Source: Mycolicibacterium frederiksbergense
Lineage (GTDB): Bacteria > Actinomycetota > Actinomycetes > Mycobacteriales > Mycobacteriaceae
Assembly (NCBI RefSeq): GCF_029893345.1
Contig: NZ_JARXVE010000001.1
Span: forward strand, 558,001-622,000
DNA length: 64,000 nt
Direction of reading: 5' to 3'
A model generated the notes under the pieces. It was given only the letters and a program-made list of their open reading frames with translations. It was not told the origin of the DNA and searched no databases. Both the position numbers and the translations under genes were made by a program. Below, one piece after another: positions 9,417 through 18,337 of this stretch (the first letter of the stretch is position 1; each line of letters opens with the position of its first letter).

Positions 9417-10697
9417 ATGAAGTTTGTGCTGGCTTTCTATGGGACTCGTGGTGATGTCGAGCCTGGTGTCGCAGTTGGCCGTGAGTTGCTGCGCCGCGGG
9501 CACGACGTACGCATGGCCGTCTCGCCCGATTTGGTTGAGTTCGTATCTGCGGCTGGACCTGTGGCCGTTGCATGTGGGCCCGATGTGCGAGTGTGGCAAG
9601 ACCTGAACCGGGACTTTTGGGCGCGCTTCTTACGCAAATTCTGGAAGAACTTCTGGCGGGTCCGGGATCTGGTCGGGTTGCTGCGGGAAGAATGGCATCT
9701 CTTTGACCAGTATTGGCGGGAGGTCAGTACGACGCTGACGTCGTTGGCGGATGGGGCGGATCTGCTGTTTACCGGCGTGATCGGCGAGGAGGCCGCCGGC
9801 AATGTCGCGGAGGGGTGCGGCATTCCGTTGGCCATGCTGCATGTGTTCCCGTTACGGCCCAACGGTCAGCTCGTTCCGGCCCTCCCGGCGCGGTTGGCTC
9901 GCACGATGATGAGGGCATCGGAGTGGCTGAGTTGGCCCATGATGAAAAGACTGGAGGATCCGCAGCGCCGCGAACTCGGCTTACCAAGGGCCACCGCCCC
10001 TTCCGCGTGGAGGGTGGCCGAGCGCGGCTCGCTGGAAATCCAGGCCTACGACGAGATCTACTTTCCCGGACTGGCCGCCGAGTGGGCGAAATGGGATGGC
10101 CGTAGACCCTTTGTCGGCGCGCTGACGATGGAGTTGGCGACGGACGCCGATGAGGAAGTCGCTTCGTGGATTGCCGCGGGGACGCCGCCAATCTGCTTTG
10201 GTTTTGGCAGCATGCCGGTCGACTCTGGCGCTGACATGCTGGCCATGATCAGTGCCGTTTGTTTGGAGTTGGGCGAGCGCGCGTTGGTCTGTGCCGGCTC
10301 GAGTGACTTCACCGACGTCCCGCATCTCGATCACGTCAAGGTGGTGGACACCATGAACTATTCAGCAGCCTTTCCCTCCTGCCGCGCGGTGGTGCACCAC
10401 GGCGGTGCGGGCACCACGGCCGCGGGTTTACGCGCCGGCGTACCCACATTGATCCTTTCGACGGACCTCGATCAGACGCTGTGGGGAGCCCGGATCAAAC
10501 GGCTGAAAGTGGGCACAGCCCGGCGTCTTTCGGCCACTACCCAGAAGTCGTTGATTGCTGATCTGCGTACGATTCTCGAGCCGCAATATGGGGCTCGAGC
10601 CCGCGATGTCGCCACCCAGATGACCAAACCCGCCGAAAGCATTGCGACCACCGCCGATCTGCTGGAAAATTTCGCCCGCCTCAGACGTGTTGGCTGA
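9417..10697 (+). CDS. GT1-family glycosyltransferase 2 (RtfA/Gtf-like)
   Basis: A 426-residue paralogue of the other two GT1 enzymes. ATG 9417 is chosen because the family N-terminus (MKFVLAFYGTRGDVEPG) begins there and AGAGG precedes it; the open frame runs back to about 9192 without family similarity. Donor-binding features are intact: FGFGSMP, AVVHHGGAGTTAAGLRAGVPTLIL and DLDQTLW. The region RRELGLPRAT...ERGSLEIQAYDE...FPGLAAEWAKW is very close to RtfA-type GPL glycosyltransferases as I remember them. It probably transfers a deoxy-hexose from a nucleotide donor to the peptide or an existing sugar on the cytoplasmic side. Followed by a methyltransferase 140 bp downstream on the same strand. 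Confidence 0.9.
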   Translation: MKFVLAFYGTRGDVEPGVAVGRELLRRGHDVRMAVSPDLVEFVSAAGPVAVACGPDVRVWQDLNRDFWARFLRKFWKNFWRVRDLVGLLREEWHLFDQYWREVSTTLTSLADGADLLFTGVIGEEAAGNVAEGCGIPLAMLHVFPLRPNGQLVPALPARLARTMMRASEWLSWPMMKRLEDPQRRELGLPRATAPSAWRVAERGSLEIQAYDEIYFPGLAAEWAKWDGRRPFVGALTMELATDADEEVASWIAAGTPPICFGFGSMPVDSGADMLAMISAVCLELGERALVCAGSSDFTDVPHLDHVKVVDTMNYSAAFPSCRAVVHHGGAGTTAAGLRAGVPTLILSTDLDQTLWGARIKRLKVGTARRLSATTQKSLIADLRTILEPQYGARARDVATQMTKPAESIATTADLLENFARLRRVG

Positions 10698-10837
10698 TCC
10701 CCGACGGCGACGGTAGCGAGCTCTGCCGCGCCCAAAACTCTTGGATCTCTGACTGATAGCGCATCGTCTCCGGCCTGGATCGGCCGCAACCGCGATGACT
10801 TTGCGACTTCATATTCGGATCGCGACCGCGATGATCC

Positions 10838-11629
10838 ATGATGGTCTACGTGGACAGCAGAACCCGCGACATTGCGAACATGCCCCGGGGCGGGCCCGAC
10901 GCTTCCTGGCTTGACCGCCGATTGCAGACCAACAGGCTGGAGTACCTGGATCGCGACGACGTCGACGATCTGAAACGTAAGGTCATGGATTCACTCGACC
11001 GCGCCGGACGACGGCGGCGGATCGGTATTCACGAGAAGTGCGCCCGGATGGCGCTCCACGAGGTGGCCGAGGTACCCCGTCCGAAGATCCTCGAACTCGG
11101 TGCTGGTCTCGGCGGTCTGTCGCGCAAGCTGCTGGAGAAGCATTCCACTGCTGAGGTGACGATCACCGACATCGAGCCCGCGTTTGTCGCGGGCATGGCG
11201 GCCGGCGACCTGGGCCGTCATCCACGTGCCACGGTGCGGGCAATGGATGCTACCGAAATCGACGCGCCGGAGGGCTATTACGATCTCGCGATATTCGCGT
11301 TGTCGTTGCACCACCTGCCCCCTGAACTCGCCGTCCGGGTGTTCGCGGCAGGCACGCGGGCAGCCAAGAAGCTTCTAATCGTCGACCTCCCCAGGCCGCC
11401 GGCGCCTCTGCACATGGTCTTGTTGGGGGTCGTGCTCCCACTCGTTACGATCTCACCGTTGCAGCATGATGGATTCATAAGCTCGCTTCGTGCCTACAGC
11501 CCATCGGCCCTGCGTGAGCTGGGCCGGCATGCCGATCCGTCCATCAACGTCGAGTTTCGGACCCGACGAGGGCTGGGCCCGACGGTGGCGGTTGCCAGTC
11601 GCGGCCAGTACCAGACAAGTGGATCATAG
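10838..11629 (+). CDS. Class I SAM-dependent methyltransferase 1
   Basis: A 263-residue protein. The SAM-binding motif I is ILELGAGLGG (residues 84-93), with an acidic end of beta 2 (ITDIEP) and a post-motif YDLAIFALSLHHL that is typical of class I O- or C-methyltransferases. The start is one of two adjacent ATGs (10838 or 10841); an earlier ATG at 10831 is out of frame. No zinc site or extra domain is seen. The C-terminal part has a hydrophobic stretch (about 185-205) that may form a lipid- or acceptor-facing helix. Position between glycosyltransferase 2 and the second GAP gene suggests it methylates a sugar or the acyl chain of the lipopeptide. Acceptor unknown. Confidence 0.82.
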   Translation: MMVYVDSRTRDIANMPRGGPDASWLDRRLQTNRLEYLDRDDVDDLKRKVMDSLDRAGRRRRIGIHEKCARMALHEVAEVPRPKILELGAGLGGLSRKLLEKHSTAEVTITDIEPAFVAGMAAGDLGRHPRATVRAMDATEIDAPEGYYDLAIFALSLHHLPPELAVRVFAAGTRAAKKLLIVDLPRPPAPLHMVLLGVVLPLVTISPLQHDGFISSLRAYSPSALRELGRHADPSINVEFRTRRGLGPTVAVASRGQYQTSGS

Positions 11630-11637
11630 CCACCATC

Positions 11638-12426
11638 TCAACTGCTGTTCAGCCCTTTGGCAATCAGCATGACACCAGCCAATATGCACATGGCTACCAA
11701 GATCTTTCGATGATGGGCCCATGCCCAGTCGTGAAGCCGCTGAAGCGCAGCTTCGGTCTTCGCTGGTGCGACGAGATAGCTGACGAGGACGATCTCGATA
11801 ACGGCGAGCATCCCGACGATGAACGCGATGGTGGCGCCGATCTGTGTGCCGAGCGCGGCTCCGGAGACCACGACAATCGCGAGTAGGAACAGCACCACGT
11901 CGGGTGGCGCCCCGGCAAATGAAAAGCCGACAACGTACGAGACCCATAAGGATCCGTTCTCCCACGCGTCGCGGCCGCGCCGCAGCAGCCGCCGGAATAC
12001 CGAACCGCCCTCGGTCGGTGAATCCTCAGCACGGGCTAGGAGCCGCGAGACCGGCGTTGACTTATTCGCGTCCAGAACGAGGGTCGACGTGCCGCCCTCC
12101 GGAGTCGACACCTCCGCCCGCTGACGCACCCAGAAGTGCACTGACAGCGCCGTCGCAGTCATCAGCGCGACGGTACCCATGCCGATTTGAATGTAGCCGC
12201 CCGTCGAGCTTTTGGCCCAGGCGTCCGCAGTAGATTTGAAACCCGGAGTCACATGCAGCAGCGTCAGCGGAATCACTAGCGTGGTAATGCACGCAGTCAC
12301 ACAGCCGGCGCCGAACATGAGCAGGTTCTGCACGGGTCGCGGCCGGGAGACCACGAGGAGGGTGATGCCAAGGCGCATGGGGTCGAGCCCAACTAGAACC
12401 CCCAGCGCAAGCACCGATCCCCACAC
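11638..12426 (-). CDS. GAP-like polytopic membrane protein 2
   Basis: A 262-residue membrane protein, exactly as long as the first GAP-like protein and clearly its paralogue. It has VWGSVLALGVLVGLDP and SRPRPVQNLL near the start, a central charged linker (about residues 95-145), and a closing helix ending in HDWAWAHHRKILVAMCI, against HDWALANRRQVMIGIFV in the other copy. The GTG at 12,426 is the start; the codon aligned with the paralogue's start is GTT here, so this copy begins four residues later. It is antisense and ends 8 bp from the end of methyltransferase 1, so the two are convergent. Likely works with, or for a different substrate from, the first GAP protein in surface delivery. The pair may also form a heteromer. 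Confidence 0.82.
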   Translation of the reverse strand: MWGSVLALGVLVGLDPMRLGITLLVVSRPRPVQNLLMFGAGCVTACITTLVIPLTLLHVTPGFKSTADAWAKSSTGGYIQIGMGTVALMTATALSVHFWVRQRAEVSTPEGGTSTLVLDANKSTPVSRLLARAEDSPTEGGSVFRRLLRRGRDAWENGSLWVSYVVGFSFAGAPPDVVLFLLAIVVVSGAALGTQIGATIAFIVGMLAVIEIVLVSYLVAPAKTEAALQRLHDWAWAHHRKILVAMCILAGVMLIAKGLNSS

Positions 12427-12630
12427 GGCCGAAACACTACTCCGTCGCGCCTTTCTGTCAGCTCTTTTGCAGTGTTAGTTGTCTGAGAGGTCCTGGTGCG
12501 CCAAAGTGGGCTTGCCAGCGCTGACTTCGCGCCCGCACCGGCCCTAGCGGTGTGGCGGTTTCGGCCCGGCCGCCGACCGCCAACGATATGCTTTTTCAGT
12601 GGTGTTGAGTTGTTCCCCGGGGGCAGTCGG

Positions 12631-13611
12631 ATGAACGCGGTTACCAGAGATTGCCGACTATGCGGATCGCCTGGTCCACATCAGACAATTGAAGTTCGCG
12701 AGATGATGTTCGGCACCCGGGAACCATTTGAGTACTTGAGCTGCGCGGCGTGCGGTACCTTACAGATTCACAATGCGCTCGAGGGCGAAGAACTCATGCG
12801 TCATTATCCGTCAAACTACTACTCGCACAATGCGTCAGCCCAACCTGGCGTGTTCCGATGGCTGGTCACCCAGCACGACGCGTACAAGCTGCGTGGCGGC
12901 GGCCGGATGCTCGGTGCTCTCATTTCGGCGCGGGTATCTGAGGGAATCTTCCGTGTGCTTCTCGGAGGAGACGTTGTCAGAATGCTCGCTCAACTCTCAG
13001 TCGAGCCGGACGCGCGAATTCTAGACGTGGGCTGTGGCACCGGAGGACTGCTCGACCGCTTGACTAGAATTGGATTCAACAATTTGTGTGGCGCAGATCC
13101 ATTCATCGAGGCCGATGGTGAGTCTTGTGAAGGTGTGCCATTAATGAAGCGAGATTTGAGCGCCGTGGCCGGAAAATTCGACGTCATAATGTTCAATCAT
13201 TCTCTCGAACACGTTCCCGACCCAGTCGCGACACTCAAAGCGGCATACGAGAAGCTCGCGGCGGGAGGCATGTGCTTGGCTCGTGTGCCCACGACGTCGT
13301 CCGAGGCTTGGACCACCTACAGGGCGGACTGGGTGCAGGCCGACGCACCTCGGCATATGGTCATTCCTTCGCGGCAGGGAATGGCAATGGCGGCCGAGAA
13401 GGCTGGACTGCGGGTGGACAGAACGTTTGATGATTCGAATTTGGGTCAGTTTCTCGGCAGCGAAGCCTATCGACGCGACGTGGCCGTAACTGATCCGAAG
13501 ATTCTTCGAATGTTTGGACCCAAGCAGCTGTGGGAGTGGGAGAAGCGCGCAGTATGGCTCAATCAGCAGGGGCGCGGTGACCAGACTGGGTTTGTCCTGC
13601 GTGCGATGTAA
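12631..13611 (+). CDS. Zinc-ribbon class I SAM-dependent methyltransferase 2
   Basis: A 326-residue protein. ATG 12631 is chosen because the conserved zinc-ribbon begins right after it: Cys8/Cys11 and Cys38/Cys41 form a CxxC...CxxC pair. SAM motif I is ILDVGCGTGG (about residues 130-139), followed by FNHSLEHVPDP. This two-part architecture (N-terminal Zn ribbon plus methyltransferase) is common in sugar-modifying enzymes and in methyltransferases of surface-glycan loci. Codon use looks more AT-rich than in the neighbours (many ATT, AAT, TTG, AAA), which suggests a different origin. It follows 204 bp of divergent intergenic DNA shared with the second GAP gene. The substrate is probably a nucleotide-sugar or a sugar of the glycolipopeptide, but this is inference. 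Confidence 0.8.
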   Translation: MNAVTRDCRLCGSPGPHQTIEVREMMFGTREPFEYLSCAACGTLQIHNALEGEELMRHYPSNYYSHNASAQPGVFRWLVTQHDAYKLRGGGRMLGALISARVSEGIFRVLLGGDVVRMLAQLSVEPDARILDVGCGTGGLLDRLTRIGFNNLCGADPFIEADGESCEGVPLMKRDLSAVAGKFDVIMFNHSLEHVPDPVATLKAAYEKLAAGGMCLARVPTTSSEAWTTYRADWVQADAPRHMVIPSRQGMAMAAEKAGLRVDRTFDDSNLGQFLGSEAYRRDVAVTDPKILRMFGPKQLWEWEKRAVWLNQQGRGDQTGFVLRAM

Positions 13612-13959
13612 GACGTCGGACGAGCACCTGCGGCCGTTGGCGGTGAACGCCGGTTGCCCCGGTCCGTAACCAGCTGCGCGACCTGAGTCGACTCCGTTCA
13701 GCTGGGAAACCGCTCTGCTGCAATCGGTTTAGCTGATTGACCACAGGAGGGCTGCTCAGCTTCGTCGTCGTTCTACCCGTCGGGGAAACGCTCAGCGGGC
13801 CTGGGAAGGCCGACCGAGTGGCACTAGCCGAATTTGCTGTATCTGCCAGACCGGGTCGAACCCCAGCGGAGTCAACTCCGGTCAACCGAGCCGAGTTCTT
13901 GCTAGATCGAAGCTAGAGTCATCGAAACCGAGTGGAAAACGAACTGGGGGCCCTTTCAC
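13612..13959. other. Intergenic region, no gene recognised
   Basis: 348 bp between methyltransferase 2 and the TylF-type methyltransferase. Short open frames on the minus strand have no protein character. A GGGGG run just before 13,960 probably serves as the ribosome binding site of the next gene. The rest may be promoter DNA or a decayed gene; I see no repeats or inverted termini that would mark an insertion element. Confidence 0.45.
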
Positions 13960-14799
13960 GTGACCGATCTCGACGTTCGATCTCTGTACCTCGACCTGAT
14001 GCGAGGCAACCTCACCAGGTATGGGATGCATGAGCGGATGCCTGCCCAATGGACGCTGCGGCGACGTCTTTATTTCAAGACTCTCAACAGCATGCTCGTG
14101 CGAAGCGCGGCGCATCGACTGGCGCGCGCTACTCCGAACGAACGTCGCAGCACACTTGTTCAGCACAAGCGAGACTTGGGCATCGACTGGCCGGCGGAGG
14201 CCGAGACGATGATCGGAATGCAGAGACTTACCAGTCTTCAGAGTTGCGTTGAGACTGTACTGGCCGACGACATCCCCGGCGACCTCATCGAATGTGGCGT
14301 GTGGCGCGGCGGGGCCTGCATCCTGATGCGTGCCGTACTTGCAGCGTATGGCGATGAGAAGCGAAGTGTCTGGGTAGCGGATTCATTCGAGGGTCTGCCC
14401 CCCGTAGACGCCAAGAACTACAAAGCGGACAAGGGCCTCAAGACGCAGAGTCTGGCCGGCATCCTCGGTGTGCCCGAAACTGAAGTCAGAGCGAACTTTG
14501 AGCGCTACGGATTGCTAGATGACCAGGTTCGCTTTCTTCCTGGTTGGTTCAAGGACACCCTGCACGATGCGCCGATCGATCGCATTGCTGTCCTGCGGAT
14601 TGACGGCGACCTCTACGAATCTACGATCCAAGCGCTCGACGCGCTCTACCCCCGGCTGTCCCCGGAGGGCTTCTGCATCATTGACGACTACCACGATCTC
14701 AAGCCATGTCGGCAAGCTGTCACCGACTATCGGGCGGAGCATGGGATCACCGCAGAGATCGTTGACATAGATGGGACGGCTGTGCTTTGGCGCAAGTAG
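13960..14799 (+). CDS. TylF/macrocin-type O-methyltransferase
   Basis: A 279-residue protein with GTG start at 13,960 and a CTGGGGG ribosome binding site about 9 bp upstream. It has the TylF family landmarks: IECGVWRGGACILMR (SAM-binding, about residues 108-122), VADSFEGLPP, the acidic pair in LRIDGDLYEST, and IIDDYHDLKPCRQAV with the metal-binding aspartates. TylF-type enzymes are Mg2+-dependent sugar O-methyltransferases. In GPL clusters the rhamnosyl 2-, 3- and 4-O-methyltransferases (rmt genes) include this family. Here it probably O-methylates a deoxy sugar of the glycolipopeptide. It lies 196 bp upstream of glycosyltransferase 3. Confidence 0.88.
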   Translation: MTDLDVRSLYLDLMRGNLTRYGMHERMPAQWTLRRRLYFKTLNSMLVRSAAHRLARATPNERRSTLVQHKRDLGIDWPAEAETMIGMQRLTSLQSCVETVLADDIPGDLIECGVWRGGACILMRAVLAAYGDEKRSVWVADSFEGLPPVDAKNYKADKGLKTQSLAGILGVPETEVRANFERYGLLDDQVRFLPGWFKDTLHDAPIDRIAVLRIDGDLYESTIQALDALYPRLSPEGFCIIDDYHDLKPCRQAVTDYRAEHGITAEIVDIDGTAVLWRK

Positions 14800-14995
14800 C
14801 GAAAGCTGCTTGATCGTCGCGACATGCCGCGGGACACCCTGCCGTACAGCGTAATCCGCCCGGATCGTAGAACTTCTGGATCTCACGTCGATGGCGTGCG
14901 TATCGCGTTATGCTGCCGAGCAGTTGAGCGTCGGCCGCAAGGCTCCCGCTTTCATTCCGCAGGCGCGCAAGGGAAGTGAGAGGCCAGAATCTGCG

Positions 14996-16261
14996 ATGAA
15001 ATTCGTCCTGGCAAGCTACGGAACGCGCGGTGACATCGAGCCGTGCGTCGCTGTCGGCCGCGAGCTGATGCGCCGTGGGCACGACGTGCACATGGCCGTC
15101 CCGCCCGACCTGGTTGACTTCGCGCAGGCAGCTGGGCCGACGGCGGTTGCCTACGGGCCGGATCTTCAGGCCGTTCTGGATGCGCACCGCGATTTCTGGA
15201 CGCATTTGTTCCGCAATTTCTGGAAGATCCAGGATCTGATCAAGCTGCGGCGCGAAGTGGTAGAGCCTTTTCACCAGTGCTGGAAGGACATCATCGCCAC
15301 GCTGACCACACTGGCCGAGGGCGCCGACTTGCTGTTCACCGGCGTGAACTTCGAGGACGCCGCGGGCAATGTCGCCGAGTATTACAACATTCCGCTGGCA
15401 ACGCTGCATCTGTTCCCATTGCGGGCCAACGGTCAGTTCATCCCGTTCCTGCCTGCTCCGCTCGGCCGTTCGGTGATGAAGGCAGCCGAATGGATGGCAT
15501 GGCGGAAGGCGCAGAAGGTCGAGAGCATCCAGCGCGGTGAACTGGCCCTGGCAAAGGCCACATCGCCGTCACCGTGGCGGCTCACCGAACGCGGATGCCT
15601 GGAGATCCAGGCCTACGACGAGCTGTGCTTCCTCGGACTGGCCGACGAATGGTCTGATCGGTCCGGCCAACGGCCCTTTGTCGGTGCATTGACAATGGAC
15701 TTGCCAGGGGATTCCGATGACGAGGTCGCCTCGTGGATCGCTGCGGGAAAACCGCCGATCTTCTTCGGTTTCGGCAGCTTGCCGATGGCATCCGGCGACG
15801 AGACGCTCGCCATGATCAGCTCAGCGTGTGCGGAGCTGGGGGAGCGCGCATTGCTGTGTGCTGCCGGGACTGAATTCAGCCGCCGCCCGGATTCCGAGAA
15901 CGTCAAGGTGGTTGGCGCGATGAATTATTCGGCAGCCTTTCCCGCCTGCCGTGCGGTGGTGCATCACGGCGGCCTGGGCACCACCGCCGCGGGCCTCCGT
16001 GCGGGTGTCCCGACCTTGATCCTGTCCACGGACCTCGATCAGACCCTCTGGGGGACCCGGATCAAACGACTCAAAGTGGGTACTGCCCGGCGTTTTTCGG
16101 CCACCACCGAAAAGTCGTTGGTCGCAGACCTGCGCACCATCCTCGAGCCGCATTACGCTGCCCGGGCCCGCGAGGTGGCCCGCCGAATGACTAAACCCGC
16201 CGAAAGCATCGCGACCACCGCCGATCTCGTGGAGAAACTGGCCGGACTCGGTCGCCTCTGA
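14996..16261 (+). CDS. GT1-family glycosyltransferase 3 (RtfA/Gtf-like)
   Basis: A 421-residue paralogue. ATG 14,996 marks the start of the family fold (MKFVLASYGTRGDIEPC) and is preceded by GTGAGAGG, the same arrangement as in glycosyltransferase 2; the open frame upstream to 14,891 has no family similarity. Donor-side motifs: FFGFGSLP, AVVHHGGLGTTAAGLRAGVPTLILSTDLDQTLW. It is closest to glycosyltransferase 2: the last 100 residues are nearly the same, so the pair probably arose by a recent duplication. It converges with the P450 gene, with 32 bp between the stops. Likely adds one of the deoxy sugars to the lipopeptide. Sugar and site are not deducible. Confidence 0.9.
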   Translation: MKFVLASYGTRGDIEPCVAVGRELMRRGHDVHMAVPPDLVDFAQAAGPTAVAYGPDLQAVLDAHRDFWTHLFRNFWKIQDLIKLRREVVEPFHQCWKDIIATLTTLAEGADLLFTGVNFEDAAGNVAEYYNIPLATLHLFPLRANGQFIPFLPAPLGRSVMKAAEWMAWRKAQKVESIQRGELALAKATSPSPWRLTERGCLEIQAYDELCFLGLADEWSDRSGQRPFVGALTMDLPGDSDDEVASWIAAGKPPIFFGFGSLPMASGDETLAMISSACAELGERALLCAAGTEFSRRPDSENVKVVGAMNYSAAFPACRAVVHHGGLGTTAAGLRAGVPTLILSTDLDQTLWGTRIKRLKVGTARRFSATTEKSLVADLRTILEPHYAARAREVARRMTKPAESIATTADLVEKLAGLGRL

Positions 16262-16293
16262 TGCCGGCCGAATCGGCGTGCAGTGCGGTACTC

Positions 16294-17694
16294 CTACGAC
16301 TCGCCCGACCCGTGAACGTGTGCCGGGCACTGTGGTGTCATTGCGGCCTGAGATGTTGCTGCGGTGTCTCTGATCACGCGGACGTGGATCAACCCGCCAC
16401 GGTGCGGCACAAACGTGACATGTTTCGGCCTCTGCTTCTCGTCTGCTGCGGTGGTGGTGCTCAACTCGACCCGGCGCAGGATCTCGCGTAGCACGAGCCG
16501 AATCTCGACCATGGCAAAGGTGGCACCGAGGCAGCGGCGATTTCCGCCGCCGAACGGCAGCCAGGTGGTCGGGCTCAGGGTGGCGCCGAGCATTCGATCC
16601 GGGTCGAACCGGTCCGGGTCCGGGTATACCGTGGCGCTGGCGTGCACCAGGCCGATCGCGGGATCGACCATGACGCCGGCCGGCAGCCGGTAGCCACCAA
16701 TCTCGGTTGGCTCCTTGAGAACCCGGCCCGAGCTGAACAGCACCGGACGGATCCGCAGCGTTTCCTTGATCACTGCGTCGAGGTACTCGTCGCCTGCCGG
16801 GTCGCCTGCCGCACTGGCATCGGCGGCCTGCACCGCCTTGGCCAGCGCGTCCGGGTGGCGGGTCAGGCGCTCCAGTACCCAGGACAGGGCCGTCGCGGTG
16901 GTCTCGTGTCCGGCCGCGATCGCAGTCAGGAGCTGGTCGCGCAGTTCGCTGTCGGTCATCGTGCGTCCGTCCTCGTCGGTGGCCCGGACCAGCATGGCCA
17001 GCACGTCGGTGCGTTCAGCCAGGTTTGGGTCTGCCCGACGGTCGGCGATCTCGGCGTACAGCAGGGCGTCGGTTTCGGCGAATCGCCGACCCACTCCTCG
17101 CCATGGGTGATAGCGTCGCAGGCTCGGTTTCGTAATCGCTGGTGTTTCCCACGGTTTCATGTAGAGCAGCCGTGGTACCACCTTGCGCAGCGCGGCCAGT
17201 CGCGCCGGGTCGCTGGCGCCGATGACGGTTCGCAGGATCACCTCGAGCGTGATCTCTGTCGTCTTGGGCGCCACCGGGAAGCTCTTGCCGACCGGCCAGG
17301 CGGCGACGTTTGCGGCAGCGATCTCGGTAATCTGAGCAGCCTGGTTGGCCACGGCGTCGCGGTGAAACGCCGGCATCGTCAGCCTGCGCAAGGTGTGGTG
17401 CGCGTCCTCGTCGAGCACGAAAAGCGAGCTGTCACCGAGGAGCCCGCGAAAAAACCAATGTGCTTCGCCGGAATAGAAAATCCGGGGGTCGCCGGCGTAC
17501 ACGGTCTTGATGTCAGCGGGATCAGCAAGGTACACAACCGTGCCTGACAGGGGGATACGCAGCGTGAATACATTGCCGTATCGACGCTGACATCCGGTCA
17601 GAAAGCGCAGGCCGAAGCCCGCCATCAACGCGGACTGCACAACCATGGGAAGCGGAGGTCCGGGCGGCAGTACGGCTTTCACGGTATTGCTCAC
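16294..17694 (-). CDS. Cytochrome P450
   Basis: A 466-residue P450 starting at GTG 17,694 (the frame stays open to 17,940, but the conserved proline-rich lead LPPGPPLP begins about 10 residues after this GTG). Seen: I-helix oxygen-binding AGHETT, K-helix ETLRIRP (ExxR), and the haem loop FGGGNRRCLG with the thiolate Cys388. There is no membrane anchor, as usual for bacterial class I P450s, which need separate ferredoxin and reductase; neither is present here. The sequence resembles mycobacterial CYP138-like enzymes as I remember them. It is the only oxidase in the locus and could hydroxylate the fatty acyl chain (GPLs carry 3-hydroxy or methoxy acids) or an amino acid. It is transcribed away from mbtH and the NRPS genes. 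Confidence 0.9.
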   Translation of the reverse strand: MSNTVKAVLPPGPPLPMVVQSALMAGFGLRFLTGCQRRYGNVFTLRIPLSGTVVYLADPADIKTVYAGDPRIFYSGEAHWFFRGLLGDSSLFVLDEDAHHTLRRLTMPAFHRDAVANQAAQITEIAAANVAAWPVGKSFPVAPKTTEITLEVILRTVIGASDPARLAALRKVVPRLLYMKPWETPAITKPSLRRYHPWRGVGRRFAETDALLYAEIADRRADPNLAERTDVLAMLVRATDEDGRTMTDSELRDQLLTAIAAGHETTATALSWVLERLTRHPDALAKAVQAADASAAGDPAGDEYLDAVIKETLRIRPVLFSSGRVLKEPTEIGGYRLPAGVMVDPAIGLVHASATVYPDPDRFDPDRMLGATLSPTTWLPFGGGNRRCLGATFAMVEIRLVLREILRRVELSTTTAADEKQRPKHVTFVPHRGGLIHVRVIRDTAATSQAAMTPQCPAHVHGSGES

Positions 17695-18337
17695 TTGCGC
17701 GATCCTAGCTGTTAGACGACTACTAAAGCTGATACGCGGACGAACCCGGGCTGCAACTGAGGCGAGTTTTCCTGTCCCGGGTGAACACTCGATCCAGGCC
17801 GATCCACAGTCATAGATCTGGGCTCCACGATAGTTTCCAACGGTACGAGTTTCGGATTGGGCGTGCGGGTACTTTCGGCGGTTGCGCTCCGGAGTGGACC
17901 GACTGCTCGGTGGAAGAGTTCGCCGATAGGCACAAAACATGAATTGAAGTTAGTTTCGCTTAATCCCTTCCCGCGATGCACATTGGGCTGCTGTTTGCAT
18001 AGAGCTTCGATATTGAATGCGTGAGGCAGCGGCGGCGATAAGTACTTTGGCGCCTGTGCGAATGCTGTGAATACCTGCCGCCGATGTCGCGGCAAATTTT
18101 GACGCCGCCGGTCCGACGATCGGTGGCGACCGGGACGGTCAGCCATTTAAGCCTCGTCAGGCCACGTTTAGTTGCCAATTCGCCGGGGCCGCGCCGGTAA
18201 GTCCGAACCGCGCGCCTCCACCCGTGCTGCGTTTCAGCAAATATTGTCGATTTTCAAGAAACCACCCGCCAACAGAGCCTCCTCGGTTAACTTTGGAACC
18301 TGTTCCACTTCGGTCGCCTAGATGGTCTGGAGAACTG
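17695..18337. promoter_or_regulatory. 643-bp divergent intergenic region upstream of the mbtH-NRPS operon
   Basis: This lies between the P450 start (minus strand) and mbtH (plus strand), so it should hold the promoters for both, including the one driving the 33-kb NRPS operon. The part from about 17,930 to 18,060 is noticeably more AT-rich than its surroundings. Minus-strand open frames of up to 144 residues are present but show low-complexity, shadow-like composition, so I call no gene. No regulator gene is present anywhere in the locus. Confidence 0.5.

Noticed and set aside
13559..13885. 108-residue minus-strand frame downstream of methyltransferase 2
   Set aside because: Composition like random translation and it overlaps the end of a real gene; no start signal.
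17712..18146. 144-residue minus-strand frame between the P450 gene and mbtH
   Set aside because: No ribosome binding site, Arg/Pro-rich without hydrophobic pattern, and no family likeness; the region is better read as promoter DNA.
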